NCBI GenBank assembly: GCA_947179485.1
Contig: OX359245.1
Location: 70,915,067 to 70,979,066 of the forward strand
Direction: 5' to 3'
Origin: Allacma fusca
Lineage: Eukaryota > Arthropoda > Collembola > Symphypleona > Sminthuridae
Length of the DNA: 64,000 bases
The first letter of the stretch is position 1; every line of letters begins with the position of its first letter. Positions 36,656 to 48,597 of this stretch are shown here, in pieces. The position numbers and the translations under genes were made by a program. The notes under the pieces are model-generated. The model made no database searches. It saw only the letters and a program-made list of their open reading frames with translations, and was not told where the DNA came from.

Positions 36656-37696
36656 CTTAGAAATGAAAGATACTTGAGTTGCAAATATTGAAACATTGAA
36701 ATTCATTTATTGGTAATCGGGGGAATCAGAGAATAGCGAGAAAATGATTTTAGTTATTTACAACTGTCAAACCAGGGAAAAACTTTAAACAGAGTATCCT
36801 TTCTTTTACTCAAATTAACAGGAAGAACGTTTGGACGAAATCTCCCCTCCTAGTTGTAAGAAACTACGTTGTAAACTCAATCTGCAGTCATAGTTGTACT
36901 CAGCATTTAAATTACACAAAAACAAAGCAATTTAAGTATTCAAGTATTTAAGAACCTTTTTGTGCTAGTAATTGTATACAGCCTCACAATTATATGCGGA
37001 AGTCTTCCTCCTTGAAATGTTATAGTGGAGACTTCTATCTCCTACAATCAAAATCCTTTATAGAAAACAACATTTTAGCATCATATGGGACAACTTCCCT
37101 GCTGCAGCATCCATTTCTATCATTCCCTCAATTAGTTGCACAATAGAAAAAACGAGTGTCGCGTTAAGGGTTGTACTAAACTCTGAACCAACTGAACCAG
37201 TGAACCATCTGAACCACCTACAAAATTTGCTATTTTCTGAGGTGGTTCATTGAACCAAGCAATCAAGCCATGAACCAGAGCTCCAAGCTGTGAACCACCC
37301 CCAAAATTGCTCCTTTCTGTGGTGGTTCATTGAACCAAGCAATAAAACTATGAACCACCTCTGAACCGGGGCTACAAGCACTGAACTACCCCTGAACCAG
37401 GGCTCCAAGCTATGAACCATCTCTGAACCAGGTCTTCAAGCTCTGAACCACCCCTGAACAAGGGCTCCAAGCTATAAACCACCTCTGAACCACCCCTGAA
37501 CCAGGGCTGCAAGCTCTGAACCACCTCTGAACCAGAGCTCCAAGCTATGAACCAGTGTTAAAAGCTCTCAACCACCCCTGAATCAGTGCACCAGGATATG
37601 AACAATGGTTAATTGCTCTGAATGACCCTGAACCAGGGCTCCAAGCTCTGAACCAGGATTCATACGCATGAACCACCGCTGATCTAGGCCTGCAAC

Positions 37697-39497
37697 CAGA
37701 GCTGCGCTCAAGTTCAAGTAGACCATGAGTATTTCAAGTCATGGTCAAGTTCGGGTCATGGTCGAGTAAAATATAATGGATACTTGAGCATTCAAGGCTT
37801 GGTCAAGTTATTTACGTACTTGACCCTGAGATTTGAAGTCAAGTCATGTTCATGGTCAATTAAAAAATGTAAAACCTTGACCATGAACCATGAGTATTTC
37901 AAGTACTTATTCAAGTAACGAAACGTTACACATTTGTCGTTGTCGCTACTCCGAGAATCCGTATCTATGCATGTTCGTCTAAACTACATGTTTTCAAGTT
38001 ACAATTCAATATCTTCAGATCCGCTTGGGAAGCCACGGCTTTACTAGTGAACGAAAGAATAAGAATATAACAATTTCGGTACAGCACTTATGAAAGCAAG
38101 TGTTCAATTGTTGTACTGTATTGTTGCATAAAATAAACGCATTTATAGCTCCTTATTGAGTGATTACCTTGCGGAACCGTACTCGAACTCGTACTCGAAA
38201 TCGAAGCATCGAGTATGGACTCCAATCCAAGGTACTCGTACTCGCCACATATACGAGTACTCAGGAAAATACTTAAAATAAGCGACCGAGTTCCAGTTCA
38301 GAACCCGAACTTGTTTCATACTCGCGAGTACGGAACTGTAAATACCGAAATCCCGTACTCGTACTCGTGCCGTGACTCGAGTCTTCATACTCGAGTATTT
38401 AATAATAACAAGACCACAATTGAACAGTGATTTTTCTCCAGCCATGGACATTCTCTTAGGATACAATAAGTCATTTAAATTTAATTTCATATTAGCGCCT
38501 TCATCTCTTTACTGGAAATTCAAAAGTTTGCAACACTTGTGTGCACGTGTACGCGTACTCGTATATTGAGCATGTGGTACTCGAACTCGAACTCGATAAC
38601 CCTTATGAGTATTTTTATTGGACTCGTACTCGTTTGACACTCGTACTCGTAATTATGTGAAAAATCGTTACCCGTACTCGAAACCCATTTCAAGTATCGA
38701 GTATTCACAAAAATTTGACCGTACTCGACTCGAACTCGTACTCGTACTCGATACTCGCCGGTATACTCGAACTCGATAAGGAGCTATAAACGCATTGTTA
38801 ATTTAATCACAAAATTAACAGATGTACTATGCCAGATTGTTTCAGTAACAGGGTGGACGATGAACTATAGAGATTTTCAGTGAAGCAATCCAAACTTGAA
38901 TGCTAGGGCAAGATGTTTTTATTAGTAGTAACATTCAATGGGAATAGATTTACTTAGCCCTTAAAGACTATTATCAGAGACTATTCGTAGTTTTTTGTGA
39001 TTAAGGTTGCCGAAAACTAAAACACGAAGACATTAAAGCATCGAGCTGAAACAGTAAACTAATTTTTTTTGGAGAAGCTTGTGAATTTTGAACAATAATG
39101 TTATTTGCTGTTTTTGTCGATTAATTCTAAGCAGTAATATTTAACGTCAAGAGTATTTCATCACATTAATTATTTAGTATTTAGTCAATAAAAATCATAA
39201 TAAATGTAATACTTGCTGTATTGTAAGTGTGAGTACGATTCTTTTATTACTGTTTTGAAAAAGACTTGACAATTCAAGTCAAGTTCGAGTGATGGTCAAG
39301 TCAAGAGTTGTTTCGTCAATAATTGGCCAGGTTCAAGTTACGCGAAAAATACTTAAATACTTGACCCTGAATTTTCAAGTAATTGTCTAACCATCTGATC
39401 GTCAAGTTCAAGACCGTCTGAAAAACGTACTTTACTGTCAGGGTCAAGTTAAGTTCAGGGTCAAGTTTGGGACTTACACGACTTGAGCGCAGCTCTG
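37697..39497. mobile_element. hAT-like element T (nested in S), TTCAAGTCAAG words
   Basis: The 17-base TIR CAGAGCTGCGCTCAAGT is perfect and inverted. The flanks cctgcaac and gctccaac agree at 6 of 8 positions, a decayed TSD. Words of the TTCAAGTCATGGTCAAG type fill both arms on the same strand. Element G is inserted in its core. Confidence 0.82.
38144..38788. mobile_element. hAT-like element G (nested in T), CTCGTACTCG words
   Basis: The TIR is TATAGCTCCTTAT (17 of 18 bases match over the extended end). The TSD aacgcatt is perfect (38136-38143 and 38789-38796). Arrays of TACTCGAACTCG occur on the same strand in both arms. The right end of element E near 23330 belongs to the same family. Confidence 0.92.
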
Positions 39498-40257
39498 GCT
39501 CCAACCACTTAATCATGTGTTAACTAGGGACTGAAGCTATAAAATACCATTTTAACGTCACTGAATTGGAACTCCTCACAACTTAAGAGCCTGAAGCCCT
39601 GGTTCAGGGGTGGCTCAGAGCATTTAACCCTGGTTCACAGGTGGCTCAGAGCTTTTAACCCAGGTTCAATGGTAGTTCAGAACCTGGTGCCCAGGTTCAG
39701 GGGTGGTCCAGAGCTCGTACCCTTTGTTCAGAGGTGATTAAAAGCCTGGTGCGATGGTTCAGGGCTGGTTCAAAGCCTGGAGCCTTGGTTCAGAGCTTAT
39801 TACCCTGGTTCAGTGGTGGTTAACAGCTATTAACCCTAGTTCAGAGCCTGGAGCATTGATTCAAAGGTGGTTCAGAGCTTTGAACCCTGTTCAGAGGCAT
39901 TAACCCTGGTTCAGAGCCTGGAGCCCTGATTCAGAGGTAGTTCAGAACTTTGAGCCCTGCTTCAGAAGTTGTTCAGAACTTTGAACCCTGCTTCAGAAGT
40001 TGTTCAGAACTTTGAACCCTGCTTCAGAAGTTGTTCAGAACTTTGAACCCTGCTTCAGAAGTTGTTCAGAACTTTGAGCCCTGCTTCAGAAGTTGTTCAA
40101 ACCTTGAAGCCCTGGTTCAGGGGTGGTTCATAGCTTGAAGCCCTGGTTCCGGAGTGGTTCATAGCCTGGAGCCCTGGTTCCGGAGTGGTTCATAGCCTGG
40201 AGCCCTGGTTCAAGGGTGGCTCAGAGCCTGGAGCCCTGGGTCAAGGGTGGTTCAGAG

Positions 40258-41252
40258 TAGTGCTTCTGTCGGTGCAAGTATTGGGAATAGCCGAACTTGC
40301 AATTGCACTTATAATTGATAATGCAAGTACCAGTAATGCCGTAACGGGTACTTGCTAAAATACGGCAATTAAATCGTGCAAATAACCGAAATTGAACTTG
40401 AAATTAGTTCATAAGTTACTTGCAGTTGGTAAGGCATTTGGAAAAACATTTGGATGTAATTGCACCGATAATTACAATTACAAGTGCAATTATTGCAATT
40501 TGTAATTGCAAGTTAACTGATATACAGTATAAACCGTCCCTCAAAGAGGCAAAATGACCTTTGAATTTTTGATTGGTAGCAAGATGATATATATATATGT
40601 ATATACATGCTGTTTCACACAATTGAACAAAGTGTATTAAATAAAACGATCTAGATGCAATGTATGTACAATCATTCAAATAAAGTATAATGGTGTAAAT
40701 AGCCTTTTTTTAAGTATTACAAGGCCAAATTTATTCCTTTAACACCTTTCCAATCCTTAAAATATTTGACCCATTTTTCTATAATTTTGTGTAAAGGGGA
40801 ACATTTTGATGCTAATCGAAAATTCGCTTACATCAATTTGACTACTCACCGACGAGATTGTATACTCATAGACAATACATTAATTACACTCGTTGAGACA
40901 ATACTCGCGACTGTTGTGTACATTAGTTAATGGAGGGGAATGACTTATTGAGGCATTTTGAGGAATTTTGCTCTCAAATTCGAAGTGATTGCAAGTTATC
41001 CTTAACTTGATAAGCGTTTTTAAAATTGCAACTTTTTGCAGTGCAAGCACTTGCAATTGAATTTCTTGGAATTTGAGTTGTGCTTAACCGGTAATTGCGA
41101 GTATTTAACGCTTTTGTAATTGCAATTTATGTATACAGGAATTGCACTTGCACCAACAATTACAATTTCCTGGTGTAAAATAACTGCAATTGAACCGAAC
41201 TTGCAAATTCAATTAGTAATTGCGGTTAACTTGCAATTGACAAGAAACACTA
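40258..41252. mobile_element. hAT-like element R (nested in S), CAATTGCAAGT words
   Basis: The ends TAGTGCTTCT and TAGTGTTTCT are inverted and match the family of element I. The flanks gttcagag (40250-40257) and gttcagat (41253-41260) agree at 7 of 8 positions. Arms carry near-palindromic ACTTGCAATTGCACT words. The core has no coding features. Confidence 0.85.
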
Positions 41253-41260
41253 GTTCAGAT

Positions 41261-42140
41261 ATTTTAACCTGGGTTCAAATGTGCCAAGTTCAAGCCCTGG
41301 TTCAGAACTTTGTGCTCTGTTTCAGGGGTAGTTCAGAACTTTAAGCCTTGGTTCAGAGGTGGTTCAGAGCTTGTTACCCTGGTACAGAGGTGGTTCAGAG
41401 CTTGTTGCCCTGGTTCAGAGATGGTTCACAGCTCGGAGCCCTGGTTCAGAGGTGATTCAGATCTTCGAGCCCTGGTTCAGAGGTGGTTCAGAACTTCGAG
41501 CCCTGGTTCAGAGTGGTTCAGAACTTTGTGCTCTGTTTCAGGGGTAGTTCAGAACTTTAAGCCTTGGTTCAGAGGTGGTTCAGAGCTTGTTGCCCTGTTT
41601 CAGCGGTGGTTCATAGCTTGTTACCCTGGTTCAGAGGTGGTTCAGAGCTTGTTGCCCTGGTTCAGAGATGGTTCACAGCTCGGAGCCCTGGTTCAGAGGT
41701 GATTCAGATCTTCGAGCCCTGGTTCAGAGGTGGTTCAGAACTTCGAGCCCTGGTTCAGAGTGGTTCAGAACTTTGTGCTCTGTTTCAGGGGTAGTTCAGA
41801 ACTTTAAGCCTTGGTTCAGAGGTGGTTCAGAACTTTAAGCCTTGGTTCAGAGGTGGTTCAGAGCTTGTTGCCCTGTTTCAGCGGTGGTTCATAGCTTGTT
41901 ACCCTGGTTCAGAGTTGGTTCAGAGCTTGTTGCCCTGGTTCAGAGATAGTTCACAGCTCGGAGCCCTGGTTCAGAGGTGGTTCAGAACTTCGAGCCCTGG
42001 TTCAGAGGTGGTTCAGAACTTCGAGCCCTGGTTCAGAGGTGGTTCAGAACTTCGAGCCCTGGTTCAGAGGTGGTTCAGAACTTCGAGCCCTGGTTCAGAG
42101 GTGGTTCAGAACTTCGAGCCCTGGTTCAGAGTTGGTTCAT
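41261..42140 (+). repeat. Tandem array GGTTCAGAGGTGGTTCAGAACTTCGAGCCCT
   Basis: Tandem units of about 31 bases form the right arm of element S. A block of about 220 bases (41290-41540) is itself repeated (41520-41790 and 41825-41990), showing higher-order duplication. The last six units before 42140 are almost identical. All three frames are open over long stretches because the unit lacks stop codons; no protein should be inferred. Confidence 0.9.
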
Positions 42141-42330
42141 AGCTTTATTGCTTGGTTCAATGAACCACCTCAGAAAAGAGCAATTTTGGGGGTGGTTCAG
42201 AGCTTGGAGCTGTGTTTCATGGCTTGATTGCTTGGTTCAATGAACCACCACAGAAAATAGCAATTTTGTAGGGGGTTCAGATGGTTCACTGGTTCAGGTG
42301 GTTCAGAGTTTAGTACAACCCTCGCGTTAA

Positions 42331-43204
42331 TTAATTAATTTGAATAAATTAATTGATAAGTTATTTAAATAGCGGGTAAATAGTTGTTGGTTTTACTTCC
42401 CCTCTTAGCAAAATTGAACATGCTAAACATTCAATTGTCTTCAAATGCTTGGAAGCTAAATACAATGTTAAATTGTGGTCAGCTTGTAAACTTGTTGTAT
42501 CTGTTGAATACTAGTCTTGAGTCTAACGGCTTCGTCCTCAGATAAGAGGCTAAGAAAATGCCAAGTTCAACTGTCGCATCATTACAACTCCACTAACTAA
42601 AGCCTCAATCCAGTCACAACAAAATATGGGATTTATTGACAACATAGAACACTATAGTCATAACGCTTCTTACAAAACTTTTTTCAACCTGCAAGAATTC
42701 TAGAGACCTTACGATCTCCGCTACAAAAGGTCTCTCAAGAATAAATTGAACTGATCAATAATCTGATATGTACGCTCAAAGTAAGTGCTCCAGGAAGTTT
42801 TTTACTTCCTGGAGCTGTTAGAAGATAGGTAAACCCGATTTAAAAGCTACTTTTTCCCCCTGGCAACCTTTGTGGCTATAATCTAAAAAATAGTACTCTG
42901 GGCTATAGGCTCAGAACCGGTTTTCCGAGCTACGTGCTACGAATGTCAACAACAAAGAATGAATCCCCATAAATAAACCCGGAATTTAAATGCAAGTATG
43001 TCAAAGTCTTATTTTTATTAATTATCATGGGTTCCGCTACTAATTATAATGATTGGCCAATTATATTAATTATTTTACGTATAAGATTAGTTGTACATAA
43101 ATGTCAGTCTCAAAGTAAAGTTTATAAAATACATTATGCAAAAGGCACCTTTCAGTCTCAAATCTTTGAGCGAATATTATAGAAAAAAGGAATTAAAAAT
43201 GGAA
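42331..43204. other. Intergenic; one strong hairpin at 42787-42815
   Basis: There is no gene. A perfect 12-bp stem (GCTCCAGGAAGT at 42787-42798, its complement at 42804-42815) closes a five-T loop. It is not the histone 3' stem-loop consensus. Its role is unknown. Confidence 0.5.
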
Positions 43205-45955
43205 CTATTCCAAACTCTCCGTGGTTGTGTCACTGGCATTATCAATGTCATCCTCCTCCTCATTATTATCCCCGTCATCTTGGCTGCAACTTTCATTAGC
43301 GTTCCTGACTGGCTTGCGACAATTCTTGCTGTGTCGATTAAGCGTCGACTTGTTAAAATACGACCTGCCACATATTTTACAGGCCACTGAAAATACAAAT
43401 GTTCTAATTAAATAATATTATAGAAATGAATTACCTGTATATTTTATTTACTAAGAAATATATAACTATACATATACTGTAAATCGGCCAGTGATTTACG
43501 GCGTCGACGCTAACCTATACGCCATATACAGCACTTGTCGGCTAATGCAGCTACGCATGGAACGCCATGTAATCAAATGGCGCTCCGCTAGGTACATACG
43601 TACTGGAAAAAATTGTGTAAGTTAGCGTGCGTTCGACAGCAGAAGATGGGCTGATCGGACACTTTTCGCTATCCTTGCTAAGACTCGACATAGGAAATTG
43701 CTGTTAATGCAAGCCTACCACAACTAGACCTACCTTGTTCTGTATGTCTAAGCATACAGAAATATTATGGCTGCTATTTTACTGACCATTGTATTTTATT
43801 AGACTATTTATTTATTATTACTTGATATTTATTGCTAATAATGCTACTGCTATTGGAAAATACATTTTTTATTGGCTTCATTACTATGTAACTCTGGACT
43901 TTGACATTTTAGTTTTTCTCTCATACTATCTACGAACCTCCCAATTTCTAAAAAAGTATTAACTAAATAAAATAATAAACTTCGACGTACCTTGCAAACT
44001 CTTGTTGTGTTTTTCTCCGACGTGCTTTTTCATTGTTGACTGAAAATTAAATTTCAGTTTGCAGTCCTTTTCGGTGCATTCCCATAGCTTGGCCCTCACA
44101 GTTTGCTTGTCTGGAGATGACCTTTTTCGTTTTTTCTGCTGACGCTTGCCAGCTCCATGTTCTAACAAGTTTACGTGACCCGGGGATTGTACTGATGCGG
44201 GACTGGGAGTTTGAGGCTCTGGTTGTGATATTGGAGGATGATCAGTGGATGCAAGTGGCGACGGAAGGGTGACAATGAGATCACAACTTCCAACTGTAGT
44301 CACGACCGTGCTGGTGTTTGCAACTACCACCTGTTGCTGGGCTTGGCGTGCTCGCATAACCCGATCGTCCATCTCAATTTTCATTCTCTCCACCCAATCT
44401 GAATTATTAATCAAGTCAACTTATGAGTTTGTCACTTAATAAAATATAACCAAATTGAACCTCATTTTATTTTCAATATGAAAAACAATAATAATTAAAA
44501 CTTACTTATTCTATTTGGGAAATCGATCCTCCATTCCCGATCCATGGCCCTTCTATCAATGGGATTATTCACTTCATGTGCGTTTGGGCATTTACACGGG
44601 TTGATCAACAAATCCAAGTACCATTGATCACAAAAGTTTATGGATATTGTCACACTGTCACCAAGGCTAAAGGTCTCATAGTAGCAATTACCTGACAGCA
44701 TGACATAATCCCCCGGATTTTGGAAGACCAGCACATAACCAATTTTCATCTCCTCCAGTTTATGGGGAGTTAAAAATAGTTTTTCCGCCGAAATCTTCCG
44801 GTCGCAGGGAATGGGAGTTCTGGCAACTAATCCATGTTCCGTGAATTTATCTTCGACTAAAGGCTTGTCTCTACGATCAATTATAATCCACACTTTAGTA
44901 AACCCGGCAATGTGATAGTCGGCCAGTGACAACGAAAACTCCTCCAGACGGAACGTGGCTACAATAAAATCAAATTATAAATTAATTAGTAAAAACTATT
45001 TATTCGCCTAGACCTGACCATCACTGCCAAATTATAATAATTTGATGTTAAAATAATTTTAAAAACTTACTCGTGGCTCCATGGCGCGAATATTGAGCTT
45101 TGGGCATGGTAATTCCTAGATTCGTTGGAAGGGATTTATACGACGCAATTGGACATTCAAAATTGGCAAATTCAAACGGATGGAACCAATTCCTCTCCGA
45201 CTCCCTTCAGAACTCAAAATTTGTTATATTTGGAATTGAATGGTTCCCAATGGCTTTAATATATTTGGTCAGGGTCGCGGCAAAGTCTTTCGAAGCAGGG
45301 AACGTCTCAGCTTTAATTTCAAATACTTTGAATCCCCCAGGCTGTTGATAGGAGACGTATTTCGTCTGGTGTTGGGGAGGCTCAACGTCATTTTTCTTGA
45401 ATAAACCCTCCGATATTTGTGTGTATGCACAGAAATCAATTTCTTTAATTAACCGGCCTCCTATTCTGCTTCGATCGAATCCCCGCTTCTCCCACAATTC
45501 CAGTTCATGTGGAAAACTGAAAACAGCGACTGTTTCAGTGTTCATACTCTGAATATGAAATGGGCGCCGCTGGTTTATTACCTGGTGGAAATCTTCCGTC
45601 GTAAGCTTGTGGGGAATGACCACCGAACAAAACTGTGTTTTTTTCACAATTTGGTTCTGCACAAAAAAATGCTCGCCAAGTTGATACATTTTGTCCCTGC
45701 AACAAAAAAACATGGAATAACTCTAAAAATTATATAAATGATCAACCATTCATGTCTGCACATATTTTTTTATTAAGAAACACAAATAAGTAACCAGCAC
45801 ATGTATAGATACATACCTCGTATTCTTCCAATAGGTAAATCCACTCACCGTAGTATTTGAGATTACAATTTCGGACTTCTCCAAAAAATGATGGGGAGTA
45901 CAGTTCAATAAATAAAATTCCGTGATATTTTTAGTCTGATTATTAAAAAGTAGTA
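43205..45955 (-). CDS. KDM4-like JmjC protein with C2H2 zinc fingers, ligand-deficient, with in-frame stop
   Basis: Exons on the minus strand: 45955-45817, 45696-45071, 44958-44506, 44398-43991 and 43386-43205; all junctions fit GT-AG and keep phase. The JmjC fold is recognised from the block before FTKVWIII, from FQNPGDYVML and INFCDQWYLD, and from the C-terminal CKC pair that matches the CxC zinc site of KDM4 enzymes. Where KDM4 has the Fe(II) ligands His-x-Glu and a distal His, this protein reads Arg-Leu-Glu and Tyr, so demethylase activity is unlikely. A low-complexity linker (about 44330-44120) leads to a C2H2 finger (C-x4-C-x12-H-x4-H) and a C2HC finger encoded across the last intron. 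A TGA at 45209-45207 interrupts exon 2 although the frame continues cleanly after it. The start exon was not found. It could be host or element-borne. Confidence 0.7.
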
Positions 45956-45959
45956 CTGA

Positions 45960-46700
45960 AAAAAGAATAACACTGTCGAAATATTATGAGGTAGGTGAAA
46001 AGGTGCGTGTGTAAGAGTAAAAGGGACGCTTCAGATATTTTGAATTTGGTGAACATACGGAACACGCTTGTTTAGGGAAGTGCCACAAATTGTGTTATCC
46101 AAAAATGTAACAGATTGTCATTGTGACAAAAGTGACTGAAGGCAAGATGATTCACTGTGTAAAACAAAAGTGACTGATATTTTGACACGATTTAAATAAT
46201 TCTGCGTATGCATATTTCCACGCATAAATTTGTAATGTTATTTAGAATTCCCCTCCTTTGCGTAATTTATTTTTATTTTTGTAGTCCGAAGTTACCGTTT
46301 CTTGGTTATCAAGTTCAAAATAAATGTAAATGCGTAGAAATGAGTACCATACTGCGTAAAATATAAACTATTACACAAATATATCACTTTCTGTAATATT
46401 ACTAAAGAATTAAGTTGGCGCACATGGCGGTATTAGTTATTTTTGTAGTTAAAGATCAGTATCCCACATAACACTTTGAATCGCAATTTACAATTAGTAA
46501 GGCTCTGATATGAATAAAATGCCGAGAGAGTAATTCATATTAAAACAAATGTTTACAATATGACAGAGTGAATAAAAGCGCGACGTAATTTGTGGCATAC
46601 ATCTTATAGGACGATGTGGTATCACGCACTTGTGAGTTGTTTAATAGTTGGAATGTTTGAGGCTGACTTTTGCGACTGTGCAATAAGGAGCAAGCCAGTC
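45960..46700. other. No gene recognised
   Basis: AT-rich region upstream of the JmjC gene; it would contain that gene's missing first exon or promoter. Nothing specific is seen. Confidence 0.4.
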
Positions 46701-46706
46701 GATGCT

Positions 46707-46985
46707 GCAAACTTAGAGCGCATGCTCCTCAATGCTCCTTAATTAGAGAGCATGCTCCGCAATGCTCCTTAATTAGTGAGCATGCTCATCAATGCTCCTT
46801 AATTAGACAGCATGCTCCTCAATGCTCCTTAATTAAAGAGCATGCTCCTTAATGCTCCTTAATTAGAGAGCATGCTCCTCAATGATCCTTAATTAGAGAG
46901 CATGCTCCTCAATGATCCTTAATTAGAGAGCATGCTCCTAAATTCTCTAAAAATTAGTGAGCATGCTCCTAAATGCTCAGCGTAG
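46707..46985. repeat. 30-bp tandem repeat with palindromic GAGCATGCTC
   Basis: About nine units of AATTAGAGAGCATGCTCC plus TCAATGCTCCTT, 30 bases each. The GAGCATGCTC core is a perfect 10-bp palindrome. A second, shorter block of the same family lies at about 49035-49190. Confidence 0.9.
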
Positions 46986-47456
46986 AAATATTCAGTTGAG
47001 AATCATTTAAATTTTGGTCTCAATATATTTTTCTAGCATTTGGGATTTCAGTGTGTATAATACACGGCTTATACATTTTGTAGACATTTGAAAATATTTA
47101 AATCGAACATCTTTGGAAGTGCATTGTTTTGTAGCAATGATAACCGAATTTGCTTACTCGGTAAAATATGATATTGGTGTGCAAGCTATGCGTGCTGTAC
47201 ACGCAGTTGATGCAAGCAGGAGAAATATCCTTGAGGTGTGGATCAAGTTTCGCTGATTACTGTAAAAATCAACAAAAGGACAGTGTGTAGGATATTAATG
47301 CGTTACGTTGCACAAACGTCAATCATGACAACATCATAACAGAGGCTTGCTTTTCATTCTATCTATTGCTGGGCAGGGAGCTTTACTAGAGTTTGATTCA
47401 CTCATTGTAACTTCCTCTGGATATCTTTAGACATTTTTAAGGATTGATTCAGCATA

Positions 47457-48597
47457 ATGTCAGAAATTCTCATCTACTGTAAGTTCCCCTTTAATTTATA
47501 ACTTTTATTAGCAAATTAAAGCTTTTATTTAGGAATTACACGTTCGTTGTGCCATCAAACGTATTTTGCAGGTGTTCCAGAGACGGCTTTGTACTGTAAC
47601 CTTGTTACTCTATTTCCTTTGTCCTTAGCTTGTTACTCGCAACATTTGGTTGGGAAAATTTGCTCGTCTTGCTTTAATGGTGGCGGAGATTTTATTCTTT
47701 TGTACAATAATTCCTACTGCTGCGCTCCAGACATTCGAGACGTGGACGGGGGAATTATTTATGTTCTGGGAAATGTCACTGAATGTGGCCAAGCGTCGTG
47801 GAAAACTCAGGCAAATGGTCCAGGAGTCAATTATCTTGACAAGTTCCGAATGGTTTCATTTGCTCTCGGTAATTATTTCTATCCAGTTTAGTGTTTCACC
47901 GCGTACACATAATTTATGTTGAAGATATCGGAATTTTTATTGTGATTTTACCTGGAAGGAAACTACTGGGAGTTTCAAGGGTCTAAATTGTTTTAATCAT
48001 CCTACAAATCGTTTGTTAATTTGATTTTCAAATACAGGACCTATTATTGTTGGCTTGTTGCTCATTTTGGAATGGTGCACCTGGAAGATGACTACCAGGA
48101 GACAGCGCATTAGGACGGCAATTGAAATTGATGGGTTGTGTAGATACCGGGAAATGGAACTGGTATCACTGGTTCCTACCCTCTCTGCCACAAATACTGA
48201 AATCCAAGGACATGTCAATCGGAACCCAGAGCTGATCGCCACAACGAGACTGATGGAATTTGATGGAAACTTGGATGCAAGTACAATAAAGACCTGTGGT
48301 GGCACACTCAAGTGTACGAGAAGTGCTGGAGAAGAAGGTCGTATAATTTTTAACCCTTTGTACGATAAATGTGCGGCCGGACAAGAAATTCCCACGCTAG
48401 CATGTAGCCCCGCTGTACTTGAAAGGGTTGCAGGCGCATCTATTAATCACGTACGATTATCCGATCAGAAGCACAGTGGCAGGGAGAATTGTTTCGCGTT
48501 TACCCAAACAACAGAAAATGATGGGTTTTCCTGGGGTTTTAATGGGCATACTGATGAGAACACTGGCAATGATTGTTACCCACAAAGAGAAGAATAA
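47457..48597 (+). CDS. Putative Cys-rich single-pass membrane protein, unknown family
   Basis: Three exons: 47457-47478, 47572-47868 and 48038-48597; phases join without a stop. The N-terminal part is hydrophobic (NLVTLFPLSLACY), then rich in cysteines (CSSCFNGG, YCCAPDI) with NVT and NNS glycosylation-type sites. A transmembrane-like segment (PIIVGLLLILEWCTW) at the start of exon 3 is followed by basic residues (KMTTRRQRIR). The remaining 160 or so residues contain further cysteines (CGGTLKC, CAAGQEIPTLAC). This suggests a type I or two-domain membrane protein. It lies in the virus-like cluster and converges on the minus-strand gene, overlapping it by 59 bases. A surface protein role is a guess. 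Confidence 0.5.

Larger units (their letters stand above)
37168..42321. mobile_element. Large foldback element S with 9-bp TSD and GAACCA/TGGTTC arrays
   Basis: The ends read GGGTTGTACTAAACTCTG, inverted and nearly identical for more than 200 bases. A perfect 9-bp TSD tcgcgttaa lies at 37159-37167 and 42322-42330. The left arm (to about 37696) is made of CTGAACCAGGGCTCCAAGCT-like units. The right arm (39498-42321) is made of the reverse complement (GGTTCAGAGGTGGTTCAGA) and is much longer. Two other elements are nested inside (T, with G within it, and R). Long TIRs built of tandem repeats plus a 9-bp TSD recall Drosophila FB and MULE-type foldback elements; no transposase is seen. Confidence 0.9.

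Noticed and set aside
36424-36696. 90-codon minus-strand frame
   Set aside because: It runs through the GAAGG words of element M and its TSD; no family features.
41310-42243. Long open frames with WFRGGSEL-like repeats
   Set aside because: They are translations of the 31-bp tandem repeat in element S. All frames are open, and no start context or non-repeat sequence supports a protein.
43485-43770. Relatively GC-rich patch in the last JmjC intron, considered as a tRNA or SINE
   Set aside because: No A/B box pair or cloverleaf could be drawn, and no tail or duplication was seen.
46670-46852. Frame with repeated HAPQCSLI
   Set aside because: Translation of the 30-bp GAGCATGCTC repeat, not a gene.
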